Part shown: piece after piece, positions 19,817 through 28,673 of the stretch | Layout of the letters: each line of letters begins with the position of its first letter | How positions within the stretch are numbered: position 1 is the stretch's first letter | Origin: Pseudomonas sp. DC1.2 | GTDB lineage: Bacteria > Pseudomonadota > Gammaproteobacteria > Pseudomonadales > Pseudomonadaceae | DNA: 64,000 bases | Assembly: GCF_034351645.1 (NCBI RefSeq) | Contig: NZ_CP133782.1 | Span: 1,121,001 to 1,185,000 of the forward strand | Direction: 5' to 3' | The notes under the pieces: model-generated | Seen by the model: the letters and a program-made list of their open reading frames with translations, nothing else | What the model was told of the DNA's origin: nothing | Databases searched by the model: none | Program-made: the position numbers and the translations under genes

Positions 19817-20823
19817 AAATCGCAATCGTCAATGACATGCCCATAGCGGTAGAAGCCTTGCGCCGGGCGTTGGCATTCGAACCTGCGCATCAGGTGATTT
19901 GGGTCGCCAGTAACGGGGCCGAAGCGGTGCAGCGTTGCGCCGAAAATACCCCGGACTTGATTCTGATGGACCTGATCATGCCGGTGATGGATGGCGTGGA
20001 GGCGACCCGTCGAATCATGGCCGAGACCCCCTGCGCCATCGTGATCGTCACGGTGGACCGTCAGCAGAACGTCCACCGGGTATTCGAGGCCATGGGCCAC
20101 GGCGCGCTGGATGTGGTCGATACTCCGGCCATCGGCGCCGGCAACCCGGCAGAGGCGGCAGCGCCGTTGCTGCGCAAAATCATGAACATCGGCTGGCTGA
20201 TTGGCGACAAGAGTAATCGGATAAGCTCGGCGCCGAGCACGTTGCGCAGTTCGGCGTCCCGGCAACGGCTGGTGGCCATCGGCTCGTCCGCGGGCGGGCC
20301 GGCAGCCCTGGAAATTTTACTCAAAGGGTTGCCCCAGGATTTCTCGGCGGCCATTGTGTTGGTGCAACATGTCGACCAGGTGTTCGCCGCCGGCATGGCT
20401 GAATGGCTCAGCAGCGCCAGCGGCCTGAATGTGCGCCTGGCGCTGGAAGGTGAACCACCGCAGGCCGGCACGGTGTTGCTGGCAGGCACCAATCACCATA
20501 TTCGCTTGTTGAAAAACGGTACGCTCGCCTACACCGCCGAACCCGTGAACGAGATTTACCGGCCTTCGATCGATGTGTTTTTCGAGAGCGTGGCCAGTTA
20601 CTGGAATGGCGACGCGGTTGGCGTGTTGCTGACCGGGATGGGCCGCGATGGTGCGCAAGGGCTTAAACTCATGCGCCAACAGGGCTACCTGACCATCGCT
20701 CAGGACCAAAACAGCAGCGCGGTGTACGGCATGCCCAAGGCGGCTGCGGCCATCGACGCGGCAGTGGAAATTCGTCCACTGGACAAGATAGCGCCACGAT
20801 TGCTAGAGATTTTCCCAAAATGA
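19813..20823 (+). CDS. wspF: WspF, CheB-type methylesterase
   Basis: A 336-aa protein with an N-terminal receiver (phospho-acceptor Asp at residue 53 in LILMDLIMPVMDG) and a C-terminal methylesterase/deamidase domain starting near residue 150, with the catalytic Ser in AIGSSAGGPAAL, the LVQHVD stretch and the GMGRDGAQGL loop. WspF removes methyl groups from WspA and resets the pathway; loss-of-function mutations in wspF are a known route to wrinkly-spreader, high c-di-GMP variants. The frame here is intact, so this copy looks wild type. Confidence 0.95.
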   Translation: MKIAIVNDMPIAVEALRRALAFEPAHQVIWVASNGAEAVQRCAENTPDLILMDLIMPVMDGVEATRRIMAETPCAIVIVTVDRQQNVHRVFEAMGHGALDVVDTPAIGAGNPAEAAAPLLRKIMNIGWLIGDKSNRISSAPSTLRSSASRQRLVAIGSSAGGPAALEILLKGLPQDFSAAIVLVQHVDQVFAAGMAEWLSSASGLNVRLALEGEPPQAGTVLLAGTNHHIRLLKNGTLAYTAEPVNEIYRPSIDVFFESVASYWNGDAVGVLLTGMGRDGAQGLKLMRQQGYLTIAQDQNSSAVYGMPKAAAAIDAAVEIRPLDKIAPRLLEIFPK

Positions 20824-20872
20824 CCATTTTTTCTCAGCAATCCTGGTTTCAGCAGTATTCAGGTGACCGCAC

Positions 20873-21874
20873 ATGAATGAATTACAGCTCGACGACTTCA
20901 AGACCGACGAAAACGCCGCCATGGTGTTGTTGGTCGACGATCAGGCGATGATCGGCGAGGCAGTGCGGCGCGGTCTGGCGAATGAAGAAAATATCGATTT
21001 CCATTTTTGCTCCGACCCGCACCAGGCCATCGCGCAAGCGATTCGCATCAAGCCTACCGTCATCCTTCAGGACTTGGTGATGCCGGGCCTCGATGGCCTG
21101 AGCCTCGTCCGTGAATACCGCAACCACCCGGCCACCCGTGATATCCCGATCATCGTCCTGTCGACCAAGGAAGATCCGATGATCAAGAGTGCGGCGTTCG
21201 CGGCCGGTGCCAATGATTATCTGGTCAAGCTGCCGGACAATATCGAGCTGGTGGCGCGTATCCGCTACCACTCGCGGTCCTACATGACCTTGTTGCAACG
21301 CGACGCTGCGTACCGCGCGTTGCGTGTCAGCCAGCAGCAACTGCTCGACACCAACCTGGTATTGCAACGGCTGATGAACTCCGATGGCCTGACCGGTTTG
21401 TCCAACCGTCGCCACTTTGACGAATACCTGGAGTTGGAGTGGCGACGTTCATTGCGTGACCAGACCCAACTGTCACTGCTGATGATCGATGTGGACTACT
21501 TCAAGTCCTATAACGACAGCTTTGGCCACCTGGAAGGCGATGAAGCGCTGCGCAAAGTCGCCACGGCGATTCGTGACGCCAGTTCCAGGCCCTCCGACCT
21601 GCCGGCTCGTTATGGTGGTGAAGAATTCGTCCTCGTACTGCCAAACACCTCGCCGGGTGGCGCGCGGATGGTGGCGGAAAAACTGCGTATGACGGTGGAA
21701 GGGCTGAAAATTCCGCACGTTTTTCCGGCTCAAGGTTCAAGCCTTACGATCAGTATTGGTCTGTCGACCATCACTCCACAGCTGGGCGGTGATTGTCGGC
21801 AACTGATCTCGGCGGCAGACAAGGGGCTGTACTTGGCGAAGAACAATGGACGCAATCAGGTGGGGATCGAGTAG
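20873..21874 (+). CDS. wspR: WspR, response-regulator diguanylate cyclase
   Basis: A 333-aa receiver-GGDEF protein, the output of the Wsp pathway. The receiver phospho-acceptor is Asp67 ([13 protein letters not shown]). A helical linker (about 135-165) leads to the cyclase domain with the active-site GGEEF at 248-252 and the metal-site Asp in [14 protein letters not shown]. An intact inhibitory I-site RPSD is at 239-242, five residues before GGEEF, so product inhibition by c-di-GMP should operate. It is 49 bp behind wspF with AGGTGA upstream of the ATG, the only Wsp junction without overlap. Confidence 0.96.
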   Translation: MNELQLDDFKTDENAAMVLLVDDQAMIGEAVRRGLANEENIDFHFCSDPHQAIAQAIRIKPTVILQDLVMPGLDGLSLVREYRNHPATRDIPIIVLSTKEDPMIKSAAFAAGANDYLVKLPDNIELVARIRYHSRSYMTLLQRDAAYRALRVSQQQLLDTNLVLQRLMNSDGLTGLSNRRHFDEYLELEWRRSLRDQTQLSLLMIDVDYFKSYNDSFGHLEGDEALRKVATAIRDASSRPSDLPARYGGEEFVLVLPNTSPGGARMVAEKLRMTVEGLKIPHVFPAQGSSLTISIGLSTITPQLGGDCRQLISAADKGLYLAKNNGRNQVGIE

Positions 21875-21910
21875 TTTCAGACGCCCCGGCAAGCCCCCGC
21901 GATTGATAGG

Positions 21911-21939
21911 GCGCTGCGTTATGTGTAACGCGGGGCGCT
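21911..21939 (+). terminator. Hairpin after wspR
   Basis: A perfect GCGTTA/TAACGC stem with TGTG loop, extended by a partly paired GCGC base, lies 37 bp after wspR. The T-run is poor. It could end the wsp operon and, read on the other strand, the immunity genes that converge here. Confidence 0.45.
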
Positions 21940-21971
21940 CTATGTCGATCGGTGCCGAGCCAAGGGTTTAG

Positions 21972-23036
21972 TCAATCGACATACGTCACATAAGCAGTCA
22001 TCAAATTCGGCCGTCGAAACGTATCGATGTCGTCCACGCGTTGGTGCATCTCTCTGACCATCTGCTTGAATGTCGCATCGTCCATGTCGATCCAGTAACG
22101 CGGGTTGCGCCCGATCAGGCGGTCGTAGTCGGCGGTGGTGGGGTCGAGGTGGCGGTATTCCTCGTATTGCGGCAGGTCCGGCAGTGGGCGGCTGACGTCC
22201 ATGTAGTTCTGGATGAAGTCCCACAGCGCGCACGCGGATTTAGACTCGGGGCCGGGGCAGAGCAGGGCGCCGAAGTTGATCATGATGTTGCGGTAGCGAT
22301 GGGCGAGGTAAAGCACGTTCATCGGCATGCCCTGACTGTCCGGTGACGTAGCGATGTAAGCGTCGAACTCGTAGAACGGTGCGCTGAGTTCACCGATGGT
22401 GCCGTTCTTTTTATATTCACCGTTGTTTTTGTAGTCGAAGACGGTGACCAGCCCGGTGCGGCGGTTAAGTTCCCAGATGGGGCCGCGGGAGGGTTTTAGC
22501 CAGAGGCTTGGGAAGTGTTTCACGACTATTGAGCCGATTGCCCAGGATAGGAGTGGTAGGCCGAAAATAATGGAAAAAAAATCAACAAACCAACTTATTG
22601 TGGATTCCCATGCTGGCTCTTTCCCTGTTGAAATATCTAAAATAAATATAGGGGTGCTGACTACTAAGAGTATGAAAAACATGTACTTTCCGAACGCTTT
22701 CATATATAGCCAAAAATGAGAGCTCGCAGGAAGAAGCGCGTACCTAAAGCGTTCGTGGTCATCCTTTATGTGGAAATCAATAAGTTCGTATGAGCTGGGA
22801 GCATAGGTGTTTGTGGCTATTTGCTCTTCCCGCTCTTTTTTGATTTTTTCTTGATGACGAAAATCATTTGGCGAGTAATCCTCCACAAAACTTACCGGGC
22901 ATACATCATCTGCGTTACCCCAAGGCAACCTGATTTTCGCAAAACGCATGATCCATGGCCGTTCAGCCGAACGTTCTTGTTGAGGTACCTCGCTAGCCCC
23001 GTAGGCAGTCTGGGCGTACCACGATTCACTGGTCAT
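21972..23036 (-). CDS. Putative T6SS immunity protein, copy A (354 aa, membrane)
   Basis: A 354-aa protein with a charged N-terminal domain (1-109), two predicted membrane helices (about 116-135 and 150-172) and a soluble C-terminal domain starting IWELNRRTGLVTVFDYKNNG. The C-terminal domain may belong to DUF6708, which occurs in proteins beside VasX-like toxins; this is from memory. It is nearly identical to copy B outside residues 110-177. Its start is preceded not by a promoter-like gap but by a duplicated piece of the toxin 3' end. Context (after vgrG, DUF4123 and a membrane toxin) argues for an inner-membrane immunity protein; the exact function is inferred. Confidence 0.8.
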   Translation of the reverse strand: MTSESWYAQTAYGASEVPQQERSAERPWIMRFAKIRLPWGNADDVCPVSFVEDYSPNDFRHQEKIKKEREEQIATNTYAPSSYELIDFHIKDDHERFRYALLPASSHFWLYMKAFGKYMFFILLVVSTPIFILDISTGKEPAWESTISWFVDFFSIIFGLPLLSWAIGSIVVKHFPSLWLKPSRGPIWELNRRTGLVTVFDYKNNGEYKKNGTIGELSAPFYEFDAYIATSPDSQGMPMNVLYLAHRYRNIMINFGALLCPGPESKSACALWDFIQNYMDVSRPLPDLPQYEEYRHLDPTTADYDRLIGRNPRYWIDMDDATFKQMVREMHQRVDDIDTFRRPNLMTAYVTYVD

Positions 23037-23167
23037 TAATTGCTGTCTCGCGATTTATGTGTAATTTCATCTGCCCAGTACAGTTTGCCTTCGCTGTCGA
23101 AGTTGGGTTTCTTGTAGGTGTCATCAAATGGCGTACCGTCCTTGGGCGGTGGCGCCGGAAAGTGCCA
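23037..23167 (-). pseudogene. Relic of the toxin gene 3' end
   Basis: Read on the minus strand this encodes the same residues as the toxin C-terminus (from WHFPAPPPKDG through YWADEITHKSRDSN and stop) with only scattered silent-type changes. There is no start codon or upstream toxin sequence. It fills the gap between the two immunity genes, where it keeps the same stop/start overlap (TAATG) with copy A as the real toxin gene has with copy B. Confidence 0.88.
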
Positions 23168-23176
23168 TTTCTGCTA

Positions 23177-24241
23177 TCAATCGACATACGTCACATAAGC
23201 AGTCATCAAATTTGGCCGTCGAAACGTATCGATGTCGTCCACGCGTTGGTGCATCTCTCTGACCATCTGCTTGAATGTCGCATCGTCCATGTCGATCCAG
23301 TAACGCGGGTTGCGCCCGATGAGGCGGTCGTAGTCGGCGGTGGTGGGGTCGAGGTGGCGGTAGGCCTCGTATTGCGGCAGGTCCGGCAGCGGGCGGCTGA
23401 CGTCCATGTAGTTCTGGATGAAGTCCCACAGGGCGCACGCGGATTTAGACTCGGGGCCGGGGCAGAGCAGGGCGCCGAAGTTGATCATGATGTTGCGGTA
23501 GCGATGGGCGAGGTAAAGCACGTTCATCGGCATGCCCTGACTGTCCGGTGACGTAGCGATGTAAGCGTCGAACTCGTAGAACGGTGCGCTGAGTTCGCCG
23601 ATGGTGCCGTTCTTTTTATATTCGCCGTTGTTTTTGTAGTCGAAGACCGTGACCAGCCCGGTGCGGCGGTTAAGTTCCCAGATGGGGCCTCGGGAGGGTT
23701 TTAGCCAGAGGTTAGGGAAGTGTTTGATGACTATTGAGCCGATTGCCCAGGATAGGAGTGGTAGGCCGAGAATCCAGGAAAAGAAAACGTTAAACATGAT
23801 TTTGGTGGACTCCCATACAGGTTCATTTCCTGTTGAGATTCCTAAAAAATAAGTAGGGATGCTGACTACAAAAAATAGAAAAAATAAAACACGCCCTCCT
23901 CCTGACATGTACATCCAAAAATGAGAGCTCGCAGGAAGAAGCGCGTACCTAAAGCGTTCGTGGTCATCCTTTATGTGGAAATCAATAAGTTCGTATGGGC
24001 TGGGAGCATAGGTGTTTGTGGCTATCTGCTCTTCCCGCTCTTTTTTGATTTTTTCTTGATGACGAAAATCATTTGGCGAGTAATCCTCCACAAAACTTAC
24101 CGGGCATACATCATCTGCGTTACCCCAAGGCAACCTGATTTTCGCAAAACGCATGATCCATGGCCGTTCAGCCGAACGTTCTTGTTGAGGTACCTCGCTA
24201 GCCCCGTAGGCAGTCTGGGCGTACCACGATTCACTGGTCAT
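23177..24241 (-). CDS. Putative T6SS immunity protein, copy B (354 aa, membrane)
   Basis: This paralogue lies directly behind the toxin, whose TAA stop overlaps its ATG (TAATG). By eye 28 of 354 residues differ from copy A and 26 of those are within residues 110-177, the two membrane helices and the loop between them; the flanks differ at one site each (residue 82 Ser/Pro and one Glu/Ala in the C-terminal domain). It is the better candidate for the cognate immunity protein because of the direct coupling to the toxin. Its membrane segment is distinctly A+T-richer than the flanks. Confidence 0.82.
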   Translation of the reverse strand: MTSESWYAQTAYGASEVPQQERSAERPWIMRFAKIRLPWGNADDVCPVSFVEDYSPNDFRHQEKIKKEREEQIATNTYAPSPYELIDFHIKDDHERFRYALLPASSHFWMYMSGGGRVLFFLFFVVSIPTYFLGISTGNEPVWESTKIMFNVFFSWILGLPLLSWAIGSIVIKHFPNLWLKPSRGPIWELNRRTGLVTVFDYKNNGEYKKNGTIGELSAPFYEFDAYIATSPDSQGMPMNVLYLAHRYRNIMINFGALLCPGPESKSACALWDFIQNYMDVSRPLPDLPQYEAYRHLDPTTADYDRLIGRNPRYWIDMDDATFKQMVREMHQRVDDIDTFRRPNLMTAYVTYVD

Positions 24242-24372
24242 TAATTACTGTCTCGCGATTTATGTGTAATTTCATCTGCCCAGTACAGTTTGCCTTCGCT
24301 GTCGAAGTTGGGTTTCTTGTAGGTGTCATCAAATGGCGTACCGTCCTTGGGCGGTGGTGCCGGAAAGTGCCA
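23177..24372. repeat. Direct repeat, proximal copy (immunity gene plus toxin tail)
   Basis: This is the partner of 21972-23167. It contains immunity copy B and the genuine 3' end of the toxin gene (24241-24372). Similarity ends sharply at both sides, at the immunity stop codon and at a toxin Trp codon, as expected for a tandem duplication event. Confidence 0.9.
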
Positions 24373-27300
24373 GCGTTGATTTTTTTGTTCCAGCACACAC
24401 TGCGCTCTCACTTGCCATTGTTGTGCGATGCCAGAGGAACCTGTGACCACATCGAAGGCATAGTTCGGTGGGGTTTCGAAGAACAGTTCCACGCCCTGCG
24501 GTAGCAGCCTTTGGGCTTTGGGTTGCACAAGTTCGCTGTTGATCAGTTTTGTAAACGGTACGCTTTCACTTTTGATGCGCCCAGCCTTTAGCTCGAATGT
24601 ATTGAGTCGGCAGTGGGCATTGATATTGAGCGTCCCCAGGTTGGAAATTAAGCCGGGCAAGTTACTTTCGATGCGAATGCAGGTGTTGGATGAGAGCACT
24701 TGAAACGGCGTTTTAGCGTGACTGCCAAGTTTGGCATTGGGCACAAACTCAGGATTGGTACCGATGTTGATGCGAATGTCGGCAAACAGACTGATCAGGT
24801 AGTAGAAGCCACTCTGTGGCTCCAGCAGGTGCGCATTGCCTGAATGAACCTGCGTGCCGAAAGGGCCATTGACCAGCCATTCTTCGATGGGTTTGTCGCT
24901 TAGCCACCAAGCAATTCCGGCGCCGATGACGATCAATATCAGTGCGACCCAACCTGCCGGACCAAGACCGAGGAAGGTGACCGTGCCGATAATCAGGCCA
25001 CTGAGCGCGCTGACTGCTCCACCCACGGCCATCATCAAATAGCCCCAACCGGCGTCATCGCCCCATGTCCACGCATACCAGGCATCTGAAAGGCCAATGG
25101 CTGTGAGTACCAAACCGCTGGTTATTTGCGCAAACAGTCGCACAGTAAATTCCTTTACTAAATACTCGAGCGCTAGAGTGCTGAGGGTTCTCGCGGCCTC
25201 ATCTGAAATAGTAAAAATAACCTTGCGCCCAGCCGCTAACACCGATTGGGTGCCGGCAAGTTTTACAGTCAGCATCTCCAACGCGATAACTAGATCTACT
25301 CCCGCTCCTACCCCGGATATAACTAGTCGAAACACCCCCTTTTCCCGTCTAATTTGCTCCGCCGCCGCCCACTCCGTCCTAACATTCCAAATCTCCAACA
25401 TCAAAACCCCCGCCGCAAACGGCAGCGAGTTCAGCACCCGATAAACCCGGCTATTCCCCAACTCCGCCAGTTCATCCACACCCTTTTGCAACGCGCCTTT
25501 CACTGTCGTTTTGTCACCCGCCCGCGCGTCAACATCCTCTTTATGCACCGCATTGATCCGTCGATTCAGCGCACTAAGACTGCGCGCCGTCGGGTGATCC
25601 ACCGGCATCACCAGCAGTTTGTAGTTACCTGTGCGGGGGGCGCTCGGTGTTTCGAACGCTTCAGCATTGCCCGCCTTCAACGGCTCGCCCCCAGCACTCA
25701 AATACTCACCCACCCCCCGCCGTGGCCGCTGATCCGCAGTCGGCACGTCGGACAAACCAAAGAGGTAATAGTGCTGCGGATCAGCGTCACGGCGATTGAT
25801 GAAATGCATTTCACCAAAGGTATTGGGCATCAAACTGCGCAACAAGCCCACGCTTAGGCCGTGCAAATAGGCACTGGTGGGGGCGACGTTCGGGCTCTGC
25901 GTCCCGGCGCCGGCCGATTTGTTGACCGCGCTGCTGGCGGTTTCAACCGCGCCCGCGAGGGTTTCATAAATGCTGACCAACGTTCCAATGGCCGCTTTCG
26001 ATTGGCCGGTGAGGGTGCTGTTCAGGCGGGCGCTGGCCAACAGACTTTCGAGCAAATGACCATCAAGGTGTTCGGCTTGTGGGTAATAGGGGCCTGGCTC
26101 GGTTTCGAATACGGCGAGGTGTGCCGCGCGCAACCGACCGTCGCCCTCGTTGAATATTTTCTCGGTGGGCGGCACATAAGGCGCCGCCAGTTCGGCTTCA
26201 TCAACGGCCGGCCAAAGCATCCCGTGCAGCGGGTGCGCCGGGTCGTGAGCGATGTCGTTGATTAACGTCTGGCCACGGCTGGCTTGCGGACTGTAAAGGC
26301 TCAAACCGCTCAACGCGTGGGTGACGTCGCCATTGCTGGCCAGCGGATCGAGTTGCGCGGGCACGGTGGCGAGGCTCGCAACGGTCTGGCTGACAGCCAG
26401 CAACGCCGCCAGATAATCAAACCCGTCCAGGCTCAAATGATCGGCCAGGGTTTGCTGGGTCACCGGTTGTTGCAGGCACTCGGCAAGCAGCGTCTGCGCC
26501 CTATTGAGTTGTTGCCAAAGCAACGCACGTTCCGCGGTGGCGGTGAAGCGATTGATGTCACGGCGACCGGCCTCTTTCACTGTGTCGAAACAGGCGTGCA
26601 ATGGGTTTTTCTGGCCGCCGATGGTGGGCGGCACGATCAATTGCTGAACCATCACCGCGCTGGCGTGGTGCGGATGCAGGCTGGCGCGCTCGGCGCACAG
26701 CGTCAGCAGTTGCTGTTGCTGCTGGATTTGTGAGTGCAGATGGCGCAAGCGGTGACGCGGGTCTTCCAGTAGCACGCCGCATAAACGCCGTTGCCGAGCC
26801 GCTTGCAGAACATCGACGACGGTGGGCTGGGGTTGCCAAAGATCCGCGTCATCGGCGGGCGGCGTTGTCTCACGTAAATGGTGCAGCAGTGTGGCGAGAC
26901 AATCGGCCCAGGCGCTGCTTTCGAATGTGTCAGGTAGCGCGGGTGTGGCGCCTTGCTCCCACTGATCCAGACACGCCTTGGCTTCGGTTTTACGCTGCGC
27001 CGGGAATTGGCCCGACAGGTCGCACACGTAACGGCCCGGATGCTCCAGTACGTATTCGAAACCGCTTTGACGCGCCCGTTGCGCGGCGATCAGGCTGACG
27101 GGAAAGGCTCGCGCCGCCAGGTTGCGCCAGGTAACGCTGGCTTTTGTCGCGGTATCGGATGCTTGTGCATCCTTCGCGTTGAAGCGACTGAAGGCCTCCA
27201 GCATCGCCTGCCCATCGGGCTGCTGGTCGAAAAATCGTTCGAACGTCTGGCTCTCGCAGTGCAACGCGGGGCTCTGGCACCGTAGGGCGCGTAGTGCCGA

Positions 27301-27981
27301 ATCTTCCTCAAGGCGTTTGAGGCGTGCGGCGCTGAGCTGGATTTCACTGAAACACAGCTGCACGCTGCCGGCCGTTTCATTGTTCCAGGTGGCGGGCAAC
27401 CAGATGTCAGCGAGGCCGACGCCGCTGCTCAGTCGGTAATCGTCGCTGAAGCCGTCCTGCTGGCGATACGCCTGTAAGTCAATGTCGTGATACGTCGTCA
27501 GCTCATCGTCCTGACGGACTTCCAGCTCGCGCCAGAGCCGGTCACGGTAAAACACATAGACATAACCGCTGCGGCACAGCACCGGGGTGCCGAGGTCGTA
27601 GCGACTGCGAGTGCCGGGCAGGGCCGTGAAGGGGATGACCGGGACGATTTGATTCCACTGCGCCTCGATCTGGCGTGGGGTTATGCGCACATCGTCCAGC
27701 AGGGGCAGGTGGATCGGTGGGCCTTGGGCGGTGGCAATTTCCAGCCATAACGAATGGTTGAGCGGCGACGACCAATCCCACACCCACAGGTCGCTATGGA
27801 CAGGCGTCGAGCGCTCGGTTTCGCACACGAACGCCTCAGTCAGGCCGTTGAGCCGTTTTTGGCCGGACTGATCAAACATCACCAGTCGCTGGTCGCTGGA
27901 GTGATCAGTGCCAATGACCTGCACAATCAGTTTGGCCCCCTCGCAGGAGGGGCCATCTGTCAGCGTTCCGAGGCGCTTCAT
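24241..27981 (-). CDS. VasX-like T6SS membrane toxin (1246 aa)
   Basis: A 1246-aa putative effector. The ATG at 27981 overlaps the DUF4123 stop (ATGA); the open frame runs 110 codons further upstream but only as a shadow of the DUF4123 gene. The N-terminal ~300 residues contain the LCRSGYVYVFYRDRLWRELEV stretch typical of VasX/BTH_I2691-type effectors. A long helical middle follows, then a membrane region at about residues 850-1030 with at least four hydrophobic helices (for example LMMAVGGAVSALSGLIIGTV and WVALILIVIGAGIAWWL), and a soluble tail of about 210 residues. Family members act as pore formers in target membranes; here that is inferred from architecture and neighbours. Confidence 0.8.
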   Translation of the reverse strand: MKRLGTLTDGPSCEGAKLIVQVIGTDHSSDQRLVMFDQSGQKRLNGLTEAFVCETERSTPVHSDLWVWDWSSPLNHSLWLEIATAQGPPIHLPLLDDVRITPRQIEAQWNQIVPVIPFTALPGTRSRYDLGTPVLCRSGYVYVFYRDRLWRELEVRQDDELTTYHDIDLQAYRQQDGFSDDYRLSSGVGLADIWLPATWNNETAGSVQLCFSEIQLSAARLKRLEEDSALRALRCQSPALHCESQTFERFFDQQPDGQAMLEAFSRFNAKDAQASDTATKASVTWRNLAARAFPVSLIAAQRARQSGFEYVLEHPGRYVCDLSGQFPAQRKTEAKACLDQWEQGATPALPDTFESSAWADCLATLLHHLRETTPPADDADLWQPQPTVVDVLQAARQRRLCGVLLEDPRHRLRHLHSQIQQQQQLLTLCAERASLHPHHASAVMVQQLIVPPTIGGQKNPLHACFDTVKEAGRRDINRFTATAERALLWQQLNRAQTLLAECLQQPVTQQTLADHLSLDGFDYLAALLAVSQTVASLATVPAQLDPLASNGDVTHALSGLSLYSPQASRGQTLINDIAHDPAHPLHGMLWPAVDEAELAAPYVPPTEKIFNEGDGRLRAAHLAVFETEPGPYYPQAEHLDGHLLESLLASARLNSTLTGQSKAAIGTLVSIYETLAGAVETASSAVNKSAGAGTQSPNVAPTSAYLHGLSVGLLRSLMPNTFGEMHFINRRDADPQHYYLFGLSDVPTADQRPRRGVGEYLSAGGEPLKAGNAEAFETPSAPRTGNYKLLVMPVDHPTARSLSALNRRINAVHKEDVDARAGDKTTVKGALQKGVDELAELGNSRVYRVLNSLPFAAGVLMLEIWNVRTEWAAAEQIRREKGVFRLVISGVGAGVDLVIALEMLTVKLAGTQSVLAAGRKVIFTISDEAARTLSTLALEYLVKEFTVRLFAQITSGLVLTAIGLSDAWYAWTWGDDAGWGYLMMAVGGAVSALSGLIIGTVTFLGLGPAGWVALILIVIGAGIAWWLSDKPIEEWLVNGPFGTQVHSGNAHLLEPQSGFYYLISLFADIRINIGTNPEFVPNAKLGSHAKTPFQVLSSNTCIRIESNLPGLISNLGTLNINAHCRLNTFELKAGRIKSESVPFTKLINSELVQPKAQRLLPQGVELFFETPPNYAFDVVTGSSGIAQQWQVRAQCVLEQKNQRWHFPAPPPKDGTPFDDTYKKPNFDSEGKLYWADEITHKSRDSN

Positions 27982-28673
27982 CGCTGAGCCGCCGGGCAGT
28001 GGGCGCTCAGGAAGGTACGGAGATCGGCGGGGTCGTCGATGCCCTGCACCAGTGCCTGGCTCATCACCTCCCAGGCGTGTGAATAGCTGAGGTGGGGATG
28101 TTGCTGCCACCAGCCATACAGAAATTGTTCGCTGCGTTGGCGAGTCAGGGCTTGTTCCTGGTCGGCGCTCAGGTGCAGGGCGCCTGTGATGTGTTCTTCG
28201 GTCCAGTTGCCCGCATCGGGATTGTTCAGGTCGCGCCAGCTTGTATCGCCAACGGCCCGTGCAGCCCACGTCTCGCCAAACCCGCTCAGGCGATTGATCG
28301 GCCCCAGCCAACGGCCGAGGTCTTGTGCTGTGCAGGCCGCAAAGAAATAGCGGGCGACAGTGGGGTTGCTGTAGCGCAGCACGCCTTTGCGTTGCCGGTC
28401 GAAGTGTACGAACAGGATATGCCGCAGGTGTTTAAGCACCGAGGCGGTGTCGTGGGTGCTTTCGATCACCAGACCGGGCCATTCGGCGGGGCTTTGTTGA
28501 ATCGCTTGCCTGAGTGTTGGCTGGTCGTTGAGTTTCACCAGCAGGGGGCTTTGCTCTGCATAACTGTTTAATGCGGTGGTGCTGAACAGCGCATGGGTGA
28601 GCGGATGAGTGGCCAGGGCGTAGAGGTTTTTGAGCAGGGGGGCAGGGCGTTCCAGCAGGCACCAAGTGTTCAT
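27978..28673 (-). CDS. DUF4123 T6SS effector chaperone/adaptor
   Basis: A 231-aa protein of the DUF4123 family (Tap/TEC), which loads a specific effector onto its VgrG. Visible family features are the N-terminal hydrophobic strand pattern, the central HILFVHFDRQRKGVLRYSNPTVARYFF region with the R-Y/F-P/D-type block, and a helical C-terminus. The ATG at 28673 overlaps the vgrG stop (ATGA) and the stop overlaps the toxin start (ATGA), so the three genes are coupled. The frame open upstream of 28673 is inside vgrG and not used. Confidence 0.88.
   Translation of the reverse strand: MNTWCLLERPAPLLKNLYALATHPLTHALFSTTALNSYAEQSPLLVKLNDQPTLRQAIQQSPAEWPGLVIESTHDTASVLKHLRHILFVHFDRQRKGVLRYSNPTVARYFFAACTAQDLGRWLGPINRLSGFGETWAARAVGDTSWRDLNNPDAGNWTEEHITGALHLSADQEQALTRQRSEQFLYGWWQQHPHLSYSHAWEVMSQALVQGIDDPADLRTFLSAHCPAAQR

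Larger units (their letters stand above)
21972..23167. repeat. Direct repeat, distal copy (immunity gene plus toxin tail)
   Basis: The 1196-bp segment matches 23177-24372 at a constant offset of 1205 bp. It contains immunity copy A and, at 23037-23167, a copy of the last ~43 codons of the toxin gene including its TAA stop. Only 9 bp (23168-23176) separate the two copies. Base differences cluster in the membrane-segment part of the immunity gene. Confidence 0.9.

Noticed and set aside
21972..24372. Insertion sequence or transposon ends as the source of the 1.2-kb repeat
   Set aside because: No transposase, no terminal inverted repeats and the repeat boundaries fall at gene ends; a simple tandem duplication explains it.
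27982..28311. N-terminal 110-codon extension of the toxin
   Set aside because: It overlaps the DUF4123 gene in another frame, is Arg/Pro-rich shadow sequence, and an ATGA start overlap at 27981 fits the family N-terminus.
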